Notes under the pieces: model-generated | Databases searched by the model: none | Told to the model about the DNA's origin: nothing | The model's input: only the letters and a program-made list of their open reading frames with translations | Origin: Sciurus carolinensis | Lineage: Eukaryota > Chordata > Mammalia > Rodentia > Sciuridae | NCBI RefSeq assembly: GCF_902686445.1 | Contig: NC_062220.1 | Span: 91,140,143-91,204,142, forward strand | Direction of reading: 5' to 3' | Length of the DNA stretch: 64,000 nt | Shown here: positions 10,497 through 20,939 of the stretch, in pieces | How positions within the stretch are numbered: the stretch's first letter is position 1 | How the letters are laid out: each line of letters begins with the position of its first letter | Position numbers and translations under genes: made by a program

Positions 10497-11543
10497 ATGA
10501 GAAAACAAGGGAAGAAAATGTCCCAAACAAACCTAGATACTACATCAATAAAACCCAATGACAGCACAGCAGAAGAAATGTCAGAAAGGGAGTTCAGAAT
10601 GTACATAATTAAAACAATCAGGGAAGCAAATGAGGAGTTGAAAGAGCAAATGCAGGCATTGAAGGAGGAGATGAAAGAGCAAATGCAGGCATTAAATGAT
10701 CGCACCAATCAACAGTTAAAAGACCAAATATGGGAAGCAACAGATCATTTCAATAAAGAGTTAGAGATACTGAAAAAAAAACAAACTGAAATACTTGAAA
10801 TGAAGGAAACAATAAACCAAGTTAAAAACTCCATAGAAAGCATAACCAATAGGATAGAACACCTGGAAGACAGAACCTCAGACATTGAAGACAAATTATT
10901 TAATCTTGAAAACAAAGTTGGCCAAACAGAGAAGATGGTAAGAAATCATGAACAGAATCTACAAGAATTATGGGATATCATGAAAAGGCCAAATTTAAGA
11001 ATTATTGGGATTGAGGAAGGCTTAGAGAAACAAACCAAAGGAATGAACAATCTATTCAATGAAATAATATCAGAAAATTTCCCAAATCTGAAGAATGAAA
11101 TGGAAAACCAAGTCCAAGAGGCTTATAGAACTCCAAATATACAAAATTACAACAGACCCACACCAAGGCACATTATTATGAAAGTACCTAACATACAAAA
11201 TAAAGACAAAATTTTAAAGGCCGTGAGAGAAAAAAATCAAATTACATTCAGAGGGAAACCAATAAGAATATCATCAGATTTTTCAATCCAGACCCTAAAA
11301 GCTAGAAGGGCCTGGAACAACATTTACCAAGCCCTGAAAGAAAATGGATGCCAACCAAGAATCTTATACCCAGCAAAACTTACATTCAAAATTGATGATG
11401 AAATAAGATCCTTCCATGATAAACAAAAGCTAAAGGAATTTACAAAAAGAAAGCCAGCATTACAGAACATTCTCAGCAAAATATTCCATGAGGAAGAGAT
11501 GAAAAACAATGATGCAAATCAGCAACAGGAGGCGCTAGCCTAA
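10497..11543 (+). CDS. L1 ORF1 protein (RNA-binding chaperone), intact reading frame
   Basis: The product is 348 residues; L1 ORF1 proteins of other mammals are about 340-370. By family knowledge it forms a coiled-coil trimer that coats L1 RNA and is needed for retrotransposition in cis. Visible here: a short polar N-terminus (1-38), a long charged heptad-like coiled coil (about 40-155), an RRM-like core starting at NLRIIGIEE (166-174), and a C-terminal domain with REKN (244-247; usually REKG), RRAW (270-273) and YPAKLTF (291-297). The coiled coil contains an exact 20-bp repeat (10641-10660 and 10674-10693) that duplicates the peptide KEQMQAL with an 11-residue period. The start at 10497 is the first methionine after the 5'UTR; Met8 is an alternative. 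It ends 46 bp before ORF2. There are no internal stops. Translated sequence alone cannot show whether it is expressed. Confidence 0.93.
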   Translation: MRKQGKKMSQTNLDTTSIKPNDSTAEEMSEREFRMYIIKTIREANEELKEQMQALKEEMKEQMQALNDRTNQQLKDQIWEATDHFNKELEILKKKQTEILEMKETINQVKNSIESITNRIEHLEDRTSDIEDKLFNLENKVGQTEKMVRNHEQNLQELWDIMKRPNLRIIGIEEGLEKQTKGMNNLFNEIISENFPNLKNEMENQVQEAYRTPNIQNYNRPTPRHIIMKVPNIQNKDKILKAVREKNQITFRGKPIRISSDFSIQTLKARRAWNNIYQALKENGCQPRILYPAKLTFKIDDEIRSFHDKQKLKEFTKRKPALQNILSKIFHEEEMKNNDANQQQEALA

Positions 11544-11589
11544 AGGAATAGCCAAATAAAGGAGAAACCAATCATGTCAAAAAACAAAT

Positions 11590-14500
11590 ATGAGTCAAAT
11601 GACTGGGAATACAAATCATATCACAATAATAACCCTGAATGTTAATGGCCTGAACTCATCAATCAAAAGACATAGACTGGCAGATTGGATTAAAAAGAAA
11701 AATCCAACAATATGCTGCCTGCAAGAGACTCACCTCATAGAAAGAGATACCCATAGACTAAAGGTGAAAGGATGGGAAAAAACATACCATGCACATGGAC
11801 ACAGCAAAAAAGCTGGAGTATCCATCCTCATTTCAGATAATGTGGACTTCAAACCAAAACTAGTCAGAAGGGATAAAGAAGGACATTACATGCTGCTTAA
11901 GGGAAGCATAAATCAGCAAGACTTAACAATCATAAATATCTATGCCCCGAACATTGGCTCATCCACGTACGTCAAACAAATCCTTCTCAATTCCAGAAAT
12001 CAAATAGACCACAACACAATAATACTAGGCGATTTTAACACACCTCTCTCACCACTGGATAGATCGTCCAAACAAAAATTGAATAAGGAAACCATAGATC
12101 TCAATAACACAATCAACAATTTAGACTTAACCGACATATATAGAATATACCATCCAACAAAGAACGAATACACTTTCTTCTCAGCAGCACATGGATCCTT
12201 CTCTAAAATAGACCATATTTTATGCCACAAAGCTACTGTTAGCAAATACAAGAAGATAGAGATACTACCTTGTACTCTATCAGATCATAATGGATTGAAA
12301 TTAGAAATAAATGACAGAATAAAAAACAGAAACTTCTCCAATACCTGGAGATTAAATAATACACTATTATATGATGAATGGATAACAGAAGACATCAGGA
12401 GGGAAATAAAAAATTCTTAGAAGTAAACGAGAACAAAGACACATCATATCAAAATCTCTGGGACACTATGAAAGCAGTACTTAGAGGAAGATTTATTTCA
12501 TGGGGCGCATTCAAAAAAGAAGTAGAAATCAACAAATAAACGACTTAACACTACAGCTCAAAGCCCTAGAAAAAGAAGAGCAGACCAATACCAAAAGTAG
12601 TAGAAGACAGGAAATAGTTAAAATCAGAGCCGAAATCAATGAAATTGAAACAAAAGAAACAATTGGAAAAATTAACAAAATAAATAGTTGGTTCTTTGAA
12701 AAAATAAACAAAATTGATAAACCCTTAGCCACACTAACAAAGAGAAAGAGGGAGAAAACTCAAATTACTAAAATTCGGAATGAACAAGGAAACATCACAA
12801 CAGACACGAGTGAAATACAAAACATAATTAGAAGCTATTTTGAAAATCTATACTCCAACAAAACAGAAAACCTCGAAGACATCAACAAATTTCTAGAGAC
12901 ATATGAATTACCTAAACTGAACGAGGAGGACATATACAACTTAAATAAATCAATTTCAAGCAATGAAATAGAAGAGGTCATCAAAAGCCTACCAACAAAG
13001 AAAAGTCCAGGACCAGATGGGTTCTCAGCCGAGTTCTACAAAACCTTTAAAGAAGAGCTCATTCCAATACTCCTCAAACTATTCCATGAAATAGAAGAGG
13101 AGGGAACCCTCCCAAACTCGTTCTATGAAGCCAATATCACCCTGATACCTAAACCAGACAGAGACACATCGAGAAAAGAAAATTTCAGACCAATATCCTT
13201 AATGAACATCGACGCAAAAATTCTCAACAAAATTTTAGCAAATCGCATACAAATATATATTAAAAAGATAGTGCATCACGATCAAGTGGGTTTTATCCCA
13301 GGGATGCAAGATTGGTTCAACATTCAGAAATCAATAAATGTCATTCACCATATCAACAGACTTAAAGTTAAGAATCACATGATTATTTCAATAGATGCAG
13401 AAAAAGCATTTGATAAAATACAGCATCCCTTCATGCTCAAAACACTAGAAAAAATTGGGGTAGTGGGAACATTCCTTAACATTATAAAGGCCATCTACGC
13501 TAAGCCCATGGCCAATATCATTCTAAATGGTGAAAAACTGAAAGCGTTCCCCCTAAAAACTGGAACAAGGCAGGGATGCCCTCTTTCACCACTTCTATTC
13601 AACATCGTCCTTGAGACTCTAGTCAGAGCAATTAGACAAACCAAGGAAATTAAAGGGATACGAATTGGAAAAGAAGAACTCAAACTATCCCTGTTCACTG
13701 ATGACATGATTATATATTTAGAGGAACCTGGAAATTCCACCAGAAAACTTTTAGAACTCATAAGTGAATTCAGTAAAGTAGCAGGTTACAAGATCAATGC
13801 TCATAAATCCAATGCATTTTTATACATAAGTGATGAATATTCAGAAAGAGAAATTAGGAAAACTACCCCATTCACAATAGCATCAAAAAAAATAAAATAC
13901 TTGGGAATCAATCTCACAAAAGAAGTGAAAGACCTCTACAATGAGAACTACAGAACACTAAAGAAAGAAATTCAAGAAAACCTTAGAAGATGGAAAGATC
14001 TCCCATGTTCCTGGATAGGCAGAATTAATATTGTCAAAATGGCCATACTACCTAAAGTGCTATACAGATCCAATGCAATTCCAATTAAAATCCCAATGAT
14101 GTACCTTGCAGAAATAGAGCAAGCAATTATGAAATTCATCTGGAAGAATAAAAAACCTAGAATAGCTAAAGCAATCCTCAGTAGCAAGAGCGAAGCAGGG
14201 GGTATTGCAATACCAGATCTTCAACTCTACTACAAAGCAATAGTAACAAAAACGGCATGGTATTGGTACCAAAATAGACAGGTAGATCAATAGTACAGAA
14301 TAGAGGACATGGGCGCAAACCCAAATAAATACAATTTTCTCATACTAGACAAAGGGTCCAAAAATATGCAATGGAGAAAAGATAGCCTCTTCAACAAATG
14401 GTGCTGGGAAAACTGGAAAACCATATGCAACAGAATGAAATTAAACCCCTATCTCTCACCCTACACAAAACTCAACTCAAAATGGATCAAGGACCCCGGA

Positions 14501-15421
14501 ATCAGACCAGAGACCCTGCATCTTATAGAAGAAAAAGTAGGTCCAAATCTTCAACTTGTTGGCTTAGGATCAGACTTCCTTAACAGGACTCCCATAGCAC
14601 AAGAAATAAAAGCAAGAATCAACAACTGGGATAGATTCAAACTAAAAAGCTTTCTCTCAGCAAAGGAAACTATCAGAAATGTGAAGAGAAAGACTACAGA
14701 GTGGGAGAATATCTCTGCCAACCATACTTCAGATAGAGCGCTAATTTCCAGAATCTATAAAGAACTCAAAAAACTCTACACGAAGAATACAAATAATCCA
14801 ATCAACAAATGGGCTAAGGAAATGAACAGACACTTCACAGAAGAAGATGTATAAGCAATCAACAGACATATGAAAAAATGTTCAACATCCCTAGTAATAA
14901 GGGAAATGCAAATCAAAACTACCCTAAGATTTCATCTCACCCCAATTAGAATGGCGATTATCAAGAACACAAGCAACAATAGGTGTTTGCAAGGATGTGG
15001 GGAGAAAGGTACACTCATACATTGCTGGTGGGGTTGCAAATTAGTGCAGCCACTCTGGAAGGCAGTATGGAGATTCCTTAAAAAACTTGGAATGGAACCA
15101 CCATTTGACCCAGCTATCCCACTCCTTGGCCTATACCCAAAGGACTTAAAATCAGCATACTACAGAGATACAGCCACATCAATGTTCATTGCTGCTCAAT
15201 TCACCATAGCCAGATTGTGGAACCAACCTAGATGCCCTTCAGTTGATGAATGGATAAAGAAACTGTGGCATATATATACAATGGAATATTACTCCGCAAT
15301 GAAGAATGATAAAATTATGGCATTTGCAGGCAAATGGATGAAATTGGAGAATATCATGCTAAGTGAGATAAGCCAATCTCAAAAAACCAAAGGACGAATG
15401 ATCTCGCTGATAAGCGGATGA
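11590..15421 (+). pseudogene. L1 ORF2 (endonuclease-reverse transcriptase), broken in four places
   Basis: ORF2 protein nicks target DNA and reverse transcribes L1 RNA. The endonuclease part (11590-12420) keeps the family's catalytic signature: LNVNGL (16-21), QETH (45-48), GDFN (147-150), KIDH (206-209) and SDHN (231-234). At 12406-12413 one A is missing from an A-run, giving a frameshift and stop; a second A is missing near 12513-12518, moving the frame again. The frame from 12500 then holds the reverse transcriptase: [36 protein letters not shown], and the active site at 13694-13705 reading FTDD where F/YADD is usual. In-frame TAG at 14291-14293 (from a Trp codon) and TAA at 14852-14854 (from a Tyr codon) are nonsense changes. 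The last part keeps a C-terminal CX3CX7HX4C zinc-knuckle pattern (CLQGC … HCWWGC). The natural stop is TGA 15419-15421. Confidence 0.94.
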
Positions 15422-15688
15422 GGACATATAATGGGGGGCGGGAGGGGTTAGCATTAGGTTTAGGGTTAGGGATAAGGAGTGTGGTAAGAATGAAGGAAAG
15501 AAGGACTGTATAGAGGGAAAAGAGGGGTGGGAGGGGTGGGGGGAAGGGAAAAAAATAATGAATCAAACATCATTGCCCTATGTAAACGTATGATTACACA
15601 AATGGTATGCCTTGACTCCATGTACAAATAGAGAAACAACATGTATCCCATTTGTATACAATAATAATAAAAAAAAATAAAAATAAAA
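15422..15688 (+). other. L1 3'UTR with G-rich polypurine tract and telomere-like hexamers
   Basis: Directly after ORF2 lies a G-run block (atggggggcgggaggggtta), then ttaggtttagggttaggg (15453-15470), then a second purine-rich block (gaggggtgggaggggtgggg). It ends with a short unique part and an (AATA)n/A-rich tail that includes AATAAA-type signals. G-rich 3'UTR tracts are a conserved L1 feature able to form G-quadruplexes; the TTAGGG words are unusual. The same arrangement occurs at 24896-24960. Confidence 0.85.
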
Positions 15689-15754
15689 AAACCGGACTGG
15701 GGATGTGGCTCAGTGTTAAGCACCCCTGGGTACCGGAAAAAAAAAAAAAAAAAA
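15689..15754 (+). mobile_element. MEN-type SINE, right (ID-like) half
   Basis: Begins with the L1 target-site duplication (15689-15702) and continues gatgtggctcagtgttaag, cacccctggg, then the A-tail (15737-15754). It completes the SINE interrupted at 9474. The box B region is shortened (cctgggtaccgg). Confidence 0.9.
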
Positions 15755-15815
15755 GACTAAGATGGTAAACTTTTCATTACATGTATTTGGCTACACTTTT
15801 AAATCTTTTGAAGAA
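15755..15815 (+). mobile_element. Old L1 3'UTR (right part)
   Basis: gactaagatggtaaactttt continues the L1 3' end interrupted at about 9318, showing the order of insertions: old L1, then SINE, then young L1. Confidence 0.65.
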
Positions 15816-16160
15816 GTCGTTCATTTCGTTGTAGGATTGAATAATAAGATGAAGACAGAATTGTCCATGGCAAGATGTGGCATCGAAGACCTTGTTGAAG
15901 TCATTTTAATTCAGTGAATTACAGAAGCTCAACGGAAATGCTGTTGGGAGGGGGACAGGGACATGAAGAAATAGCAGTAGTGAGAAAATTCTAGTTTGAA
16001 AAGAAGTAATGAGATGAAACCATGGCAGGAAGAGAAAGGGCGTCAAAGTTGGTGGGTGGGTCCAGGCAAAAAAGACTGAGAATGTTCTGGAGAACTGTGG
16101 TAGGGCGGTGCAGGGCATGAGTGGCCATTTGCGGTGAGTGATCTTATATTTGCAATAAGT
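15816..16160. other. Unassigned sequence
   Basis: Purine-rich, with no confident family assignment. It may belong to the minus-strand L2 seen further right. Confidence 0.3.
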
Positions 16161-16330
16161 CCCACAGCATGGTGGGGTATTTTCTCCAGTAGTGAGCAGC
16201 TGCTTGGGGCAGGTACAGAGCTGGCGAGTGTCTAGTGTTACTCAGTGTTGTGGATTTTCTAGGCTAGAACAGTAGAGAAAAGAGAGAGGTCAGAGAGTGA
16301 CAGGAAGTAAGGACATGAGAAGAGGAGCTA
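16160..16330 (+). repeat. Unnamed dispersed repeat, copy 1 (relative at 35745-35905)
   Basis: Collinear similarity with 35745-35905: tattttctccag/tatgttctccag, gagcagctgct in both, ggcaggtacagag/ggcaggtgcagaa, then gaacagtagagaaaagagag/gaacaatagagaaaagagaa and tgacaggaagtaag/ttacaggaagtgag. I cannot name the family. Confidence 0.7.
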
Positions 16331-16559
16331 GGAAGGAAGAAGGGACGGCACCGAGGTCTGGGACTGACCTGAGTGGAAGCGCTACACAAATGAGCTGGAG
16401 GCAGGGGAAGAGAAGACCAGAGAGCAAGAGACAGAAAGCACGACTTCAGAGAGGCATTTGTGGCTCAGTCAGGAAAGCGAAAGGACATTGGAGTTAAGCA
16501 GGCGAAGGAAATGAGAGTCCCAAATATTGATGGTTCACCTACATTAATGGTGAAATTGC

Positions 16560-16760
16560 CCCAAAGACAAGAGAAGTAAAGAAGAAAATGGAGCAAGAGA
16601 GTAAAGGGAGGATGAGACGCAAAGAAAAGAGCAGGTGCAAAGGCCCTGAGGCAAGAGAGAATATGTCATTGTGAGGAACAGAAAGATGTTCAGGACGGAT
16701 GGAGAACAGTGCACCATGTGGGAGATGAAGCTGGAGTGGAATGCAAGGCTATTTTTGTGA
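16560..16760 (-). mobile_element. L2 fragment, old
   Basis: gcaggtgcaaaggccctgag and gaggaacagaaagatgttca are reverse complements of the conserved L2 segment 'cctcagggcctttgcactt' and 'gctgttcctcgaacac'. Confidence 0.6.
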
Positions 16761-16784
16761 TGATTTTTAAAAACATACTAATGA

Positions 16785-17150
16785 GTGTCTATTTTATCTT
16801 AAACACCACATGTTCTCTCTCATATGTGGATGCCAAAAGAAAGTCGATGTGAATGTAGAATAGGGATTACTGGAGGCTGGGAAGGAGGGGAGAGGGATTA
16901 GAGAGAGGGAACGAAAACACAGTTACAGAGGAGTGGTAAGCTTAGTGTTCCACAGCACAGCCAGCGGGGTGACTACAGTTCACAGTAATTTATTAGATAT
17001 TTCATGAGTAACTTGAAGATAGAAGCTTGGGGGCTCTAAACATGAAGTGATGATAATAATTACTCTTATTTGACCAGTGCACCTTGTACACATGTCGTGA
17101 AATATCACACTATCCCCCATAAATAGGTACAAGTAAAATAACGATAATTT
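16785..17150 (+). mobile_element. Old L1 3'UTR
   Basis: Typical L1 3' sequence: ccacatgttctctctcatat, agcggggtgactacagttca, then atcacactatcccccataaa ending in an A-rich stretch. Confidence 0.75.
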
Positions 17151-17164
17151 TTAAAAGCACGCTT

Positions 17165-17670
17165 GTGTTTTTAAAGGATCACACTGACACTCTGTGGTAC
17201 ATCCAACAATGGAATATATTGTTCAGCACTAAAGAGATGAGGAATCAAGCTATGATTACTAAGTGAAAGAAGCCCATCTGAAAAGGCCGTATGATCCCAG
17301 GTACACGACATTCTGGAAGAGGCAAACCATGGAGACCAGAAGGGCGGAGGGGTCAAAAGAAGGGAGGGTGAACAGCAGAGCGCAGAGGATTTGAGGGTGG
17401 TGAGACTGTTCTGTCTGATCCCACAATGGTGGAGAAGTGTCGTACATTTGCCAAAACACGTAGACTGTATCCCTCCAAGGGGGAGTCCCAAGGTTAGCTA
17501 TGGATTCTGGGGAAGACCAAAGTATCCATGGAGGTGCATCAATTGTAACAGGTCCACCCTGGTGGGGGACATTGACATGGGAGACTGGGGGGACAGGGGA
17601 GGTAGATTGGGACGTTTTTCTTTCTGTTCAATTTTGGGAACCACAGAGAACCACTCAGCCACTCACTGAG
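17165..17670 (+). mobile_element. Old L1 3' end, different subfamily
   Basis: Starts gtggtacatccaacaatgga, then aagtgaaagaagcccatctg, with a long 3'UTR including gtacatttgccaaaacacgt, ttagctatggattctgggg, atcaattgtaacaggtccac and ctggtgggggacattgac. This is the 3'UTR layout of ancient L1M elements. Confidence 0.75.
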
Positions 17671-17864
17671 AACACAGAAGAGGAGCAAGTTTGGGGACAG
17701 TAAATTCATTTTGGAGAGGCCTGTGAGGTCAGAATTTCCCAGAGCTGAGGGGTGTCCTCCTAAGCACTATGCACATAAAAATCCCTCACTGTGCAGTCCT
17801 GCAGCTCTGCGAACACACTCGTGGCCAAGGCCAGCCCGAGACTGTTCACAGGAAGTCACACAGC

Positions 17865-18090
17865 ATGCACTCTAGAACCATCTTCCTAGTTAGAATCTTA
17901 ACTCTGCCTCCTACCAGCCTGAGCAAGTTGTTTTCAGCCTGTTTCCTTATCTGTACCTTGGTGAGTAACAGTAGTCCCTATCTCATAAGGTCAAATCCAG
18001 TTAATTTATGGATTAAATGAGTTAGTATTTATAAAATAGTTTGGCAAGTAAGGAATGAGCATCATGTGAGCATTTGCTATCAATACTGTG
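17865..18090 (+). mobile_element. MIR SINE
   Basis: gtttccttatctgtaccttg, ccctatctcataaggtcaaa, gattaaatgagttagtattt: the conserved MIR core and 3' part in order. Confidence 0.72.
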
Positions 18091-18144
18091 AAAACTTACT
18101 ACTTTGAAGAAAACTCAGCTGATATATTTATTCGTCCATTCTAT

Positions 18145-18210
18145 TATTCATCCATTCAACAAAAGTGCCCACAACACTATTCATCCATTCAACAAAAGTG
18201 TCCACAACAC
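18145..18210 (+). repeat. 33-bp tandem duplication
   Basis: tattcatccattcaacaaaa… at 18145-18177 is repeated at 18178-18210 with one substitution (gcccac/gtccac). It lies just before a MEN SINE. Confidence 0.95.
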
Positions 18211-18227
18211 GTACTGAAAATTAAATC

Positions 18228-18440
18228 AGCTGGGTGTGGTGGCACAGGCCTGTAATCCCAGGGGCTCAGGAGGCTGAGGCAGGAGGATCAAGAGTTCAAA
18301 GCCAGACTCAGAAACTTAATGAGGCCCTAAGCAACTCAGGGAGACCCTATCGCTAAATAAAATATAAAAAGGAGTGGGGATGTGGCTTCGTGGTTAAGTA
18401 CCCCTGGGTTCAACTCCTGGTACCTAAATAAATAAATAAG
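18228..18440 (+). mobile_element. MEN-type composite SINE
   Basis: Complete B1-like half (gctgggtgtggtggcacagg) and ID half (gtggggatgtggcttcgtgg), with an (AATA)n tail. Confidence 0.92.
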
Positions 18441-18502
18441 TCAGACATTGATGCTGCTCTCAAGAAGCTTAGCCCAGCAGAGATTAAGATACGTACAGTT
18501 TG

Positions 18503-18633
18503 GGCTGGAGTTGTGGTTCAGTGGTAGAGTACTTGCCTTGCATGCATGGGGCACTGGGTTCAATCGTCAGCATCACATAAATAAATAAAATAAAGACATT
18601 GTGTCCATCTACTAATATAAAAAAAATTTTTTT
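18503..18633 (+). mobile_element. ID-like SINE
   Basis: ggctggagttgtggttcagt, box B region ctgggttcaatcgtcagcat, then an (AATA)n block and gtgtccatctac, the usual sciurid ID tail. Followed directly by another SINE. Confidence 0.9.
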
Positions 18634-18652
18634 AAAAAGATACACAGAATTT

Positions 18653-18838
18653 GCTGGGTGTGGTGGCATATGCCTGTAAGGCAGGAGAATCCCAAGTTCA
18701 AAGCCAGACTCAACAAAAGCAAGGCACTAAGCAACTCAGTGAGACCTGGCTCTAGATAAAAATACAAAATAGGGCTGGGGATATGGCTCAGTGGCCAAGT
18801 GCCCCTGAGTTTAATCCCTGGTACCTACCCCTCCCCAA
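18653..18838 (+). mobile_element. MEN-type SINE with internal deletion
   Basis: The first half lacks about 20 bp around 'aatcccagcggctcagg' (cctgtaag joins gcaggagaat). Target-site duplication agatacacagaattt occurs on both sides (about 18638-18652 and 18842-18856). Confidence 0.9.
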
Positions 18839-19154
18839 AAAAGATACACAGAATTTTACACATGAATCCACATCTGAGGAACAACCTGAGTTAACTAATG
18901 GTAGTAAATATTACTAAAGAAATATGTAGCCATAAATATGCACCAAATACCACAAAACAGCCTTCATGAATCAAAGCCATATATTTATCTTGCTTCTTAA
19001 ATAGCATATAATTCTCCTTTTTATGTTCCTATCTTTAAATGACATATCTTAAATGATATATTTGGCTTCATATGTGATTATATATCTGTACACATATGTA
19101 TAAAAATGTATAATTTGCATTGTATAAAACCAACTGTATACCCAGCCTTATAAG

Positions 19155-19385
19155 TGCTGGTATGGTATAATGGTAAGAACAGATGACTTAAGTTTTAATT
19201 CCTGCTCTTCTACTTGTTCAGTGACCTTGGGCAAATGAGGCCTCTTTGTGCCTCAGTGGCCCCTTCTGTAAAATGGGAATACAGTAGCATCCTATTGGGT
19301 TGCTATGAGGATTAAATAAGTTAATAAACATGTAGCACTTAGAATACTTCAGAGCCCTCAAAGTAGTGACTATTATCATGCAGAA
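19155..19385 (+). mobile_element. MIR SINE, nearly full length
   Basis: tRNA-like head (gtatggtataatggtaagaa), core gtgaccttgggcaaatga, ccccttctgtaaaatgggaa, and 3' gaggattaaataagttaata. Well preserved for a MIR. Confidence 0.85.
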
Positions 19386-19600
19386 ATGTTCCACCCAAGC
19401 TTTTGATTTTGTGCTCACTTTTAAGACAAGCTTAATGTTCAGATAATTTTATTAAACTGTGGAATATGTGCTTTATTAGCAAAGGGAAATGTTGGCTTTT
19501 ACATGAACTCGGTTGGTAAAAGGACTACCCATTTCCAAGAAGGCTCCTCCGTAATGATAACCTCAAGGCGTTCCTTATTGCTAGTCTGTAGCTAGAACTT

Positions 19601-19616
19601 GCCACCAGAGGGCGCC
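19601..19616 (+). promoter_or_regulatory. Strong CTCF-type binding motif (forward)
   Basis: gccaccagagggcgcc fits the vertebrate CTCF core (CCASYAGRKGGC-type) without mismatch. It lies in sequence with no recognised repeat. A motif in the opposite orientation lies at 25681-25699. Confidence 0.65.
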
Positions 19617-20139
19617 AAAAATAGATCGTTAACAAAATTATGCTAAGGTGCACATCTGGAGACCCAGAAACAGGCCAATTTAATCAAAATTACTTCTAGT
19701 CCTACCCCAATCAGCATTCAGAAAATCCAGAAATGCTTTTCTGTTTGAGGCAGGATTTTTTTTCTTTATGTTTTTAGGTCCAGTGTCGGTAATGCAGGAC
19801 TCCGAGGCTTGCAGAACTTTCTGATTAAAAAGAATGATGGTATTTGTTGCAGTTTTGAGCTGCATACTCCCTACCTTTTCTAAGAATCATATTGCCACAC
19901 GATTTGTAGAGCAAGTATCCTTCACTTGTTCACAGATGTCGAGCTGTGTGCATAATCCATCAAGGATGAGCCCTGCCCAACCCAACATTTACCTCCTCCC
20001 AAACGGGCTGAACCTCTGTTGCCAGGATGCACACAGAGACAGTCTCTGACTCATCATCCACATTACTCCATATTACTCAGTTATACATAAAAATACCTCC
20101 AATGGCATTATATATATATCATACTCTATTGAATTGCCT

Positions 20140-20375
20140 TTTATTTGTTTTTTGTTTGTTTGTTTGTTTTTGTTACCAGGGATTGAACCCAGGGGCGCTT
20201 TACTACTGAACCACATCCCCAGCCCTTTTTTATTTTTTATTTAGAAACAGAGTCTTGCTGAGTTGCTTAGGGCCTCGATAAATTGGTAAGACTGGCTTTG
20301 AACTTGAGATCTTCCTGCCTTGGCCTCCCTAGTCACTGATATTATAGTTGTGTGTGCGCCACTATGCCTGACAAG
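20140..20375 (-). mobile_element. MEN-type composite SINE
   Basis: The plus strand shows the (GTTT)n tail at left, the ID complement (gggattgaacccaggggcgc, accacatccccagcc), then the B1 complement (gagtcttgctgagttgctta, atgcctgaca). Minus orientation. Confidence 0.9.
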
Positions 20376-20628
20376 TTGCTTTTCCAAATCTCTGTTTTCG
20401 TTGTAATGCTGTAGCTCCTCATTTACAGCCTGTTTTGTAGTAAATTACCCTTTGAAATTTCCCAGTCTGTTTTATTGATATATTTAAAACCTAAAGAAAA
20501 TAGATGTAATTTTTGTGGTGAAATTTTATTTATTTGCACATAAACCAGTATATTTATTTTCTTGGTAACTCTGTAATAACATTTTAGATCAATTTGTTAT
20601 CCTTAGTTATGCATACAGTATCATTTGC

Positions 20629-20771
20629 CTTTTTTTTTTGCTTGTCCATATGCATTTTTTTCATTGATGCATTATAATCATACATAATTGTTCACTATGC
20701 TGTATTTGGATATGCACATAACATAATTTGATCAAGGAAAGGTACTGAAGAGTAAGGTTGATCAAATTATG
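20629..20771 (-). mobile_element. Short 5'-truncated LINE-like 3' end, minus strand
   Basis: A T-run at left and flanking tcatttgc duplications (20621-20628 and 20772-20779) mark a minus-strand retroposition. Its sequence (tgatgcattataatcataca, tatgcacataacataatttg) is shared with 59600-59708 (minus) and 60295-60417 (plus). The third copy retains an upstream G-rich tract, pointing to an L1 3'UTR subfamily. Confidence 0.65.
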
Positions 20772-20801
20772 TCATTTGCTATTTGAAAAAGTTGACTACT
20801 T

Positions 20802-20908
20802 TTGGGAGCAATGGGGCACACTTATAATCCAGGGACTTGGGAGGTTGAAGCAGAAGGATTCCAAGTTCAAGGTCAGTCTTGATAACTTAGCAAGACCCTG
20901 TCTCAAAA

Positions 20909-20939
<31 letters not shown>

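Larger units (their letters stand above)
9475..15688 (+). mobile_element. Nearly full-length young LINE-1 retrotransposon (defective ORF2)
   Basis: The element has a 5'UTR with promoter monomers, ORF1, a short inter-ORF gap, ORF2 and a G-rich 3'UTR with an A-rich tail. It is flanked by perfect 14-bp target-site duplications, aaaccggactgggg, at 9461-9474 and 15689-15702; the left copy lies at an AT/AAAA site, close to the TT/AAAA preference of the L1 endonuclease. It sits inside a MEN SINE that itself sits in an older L1, a three-level nest. ORF1 is open. ORF2 carries two single-base deletions and two nonsense changes, so as written it cannot make full ORF2 protein and could move only with help in trans. 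Confidence 0.96.
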
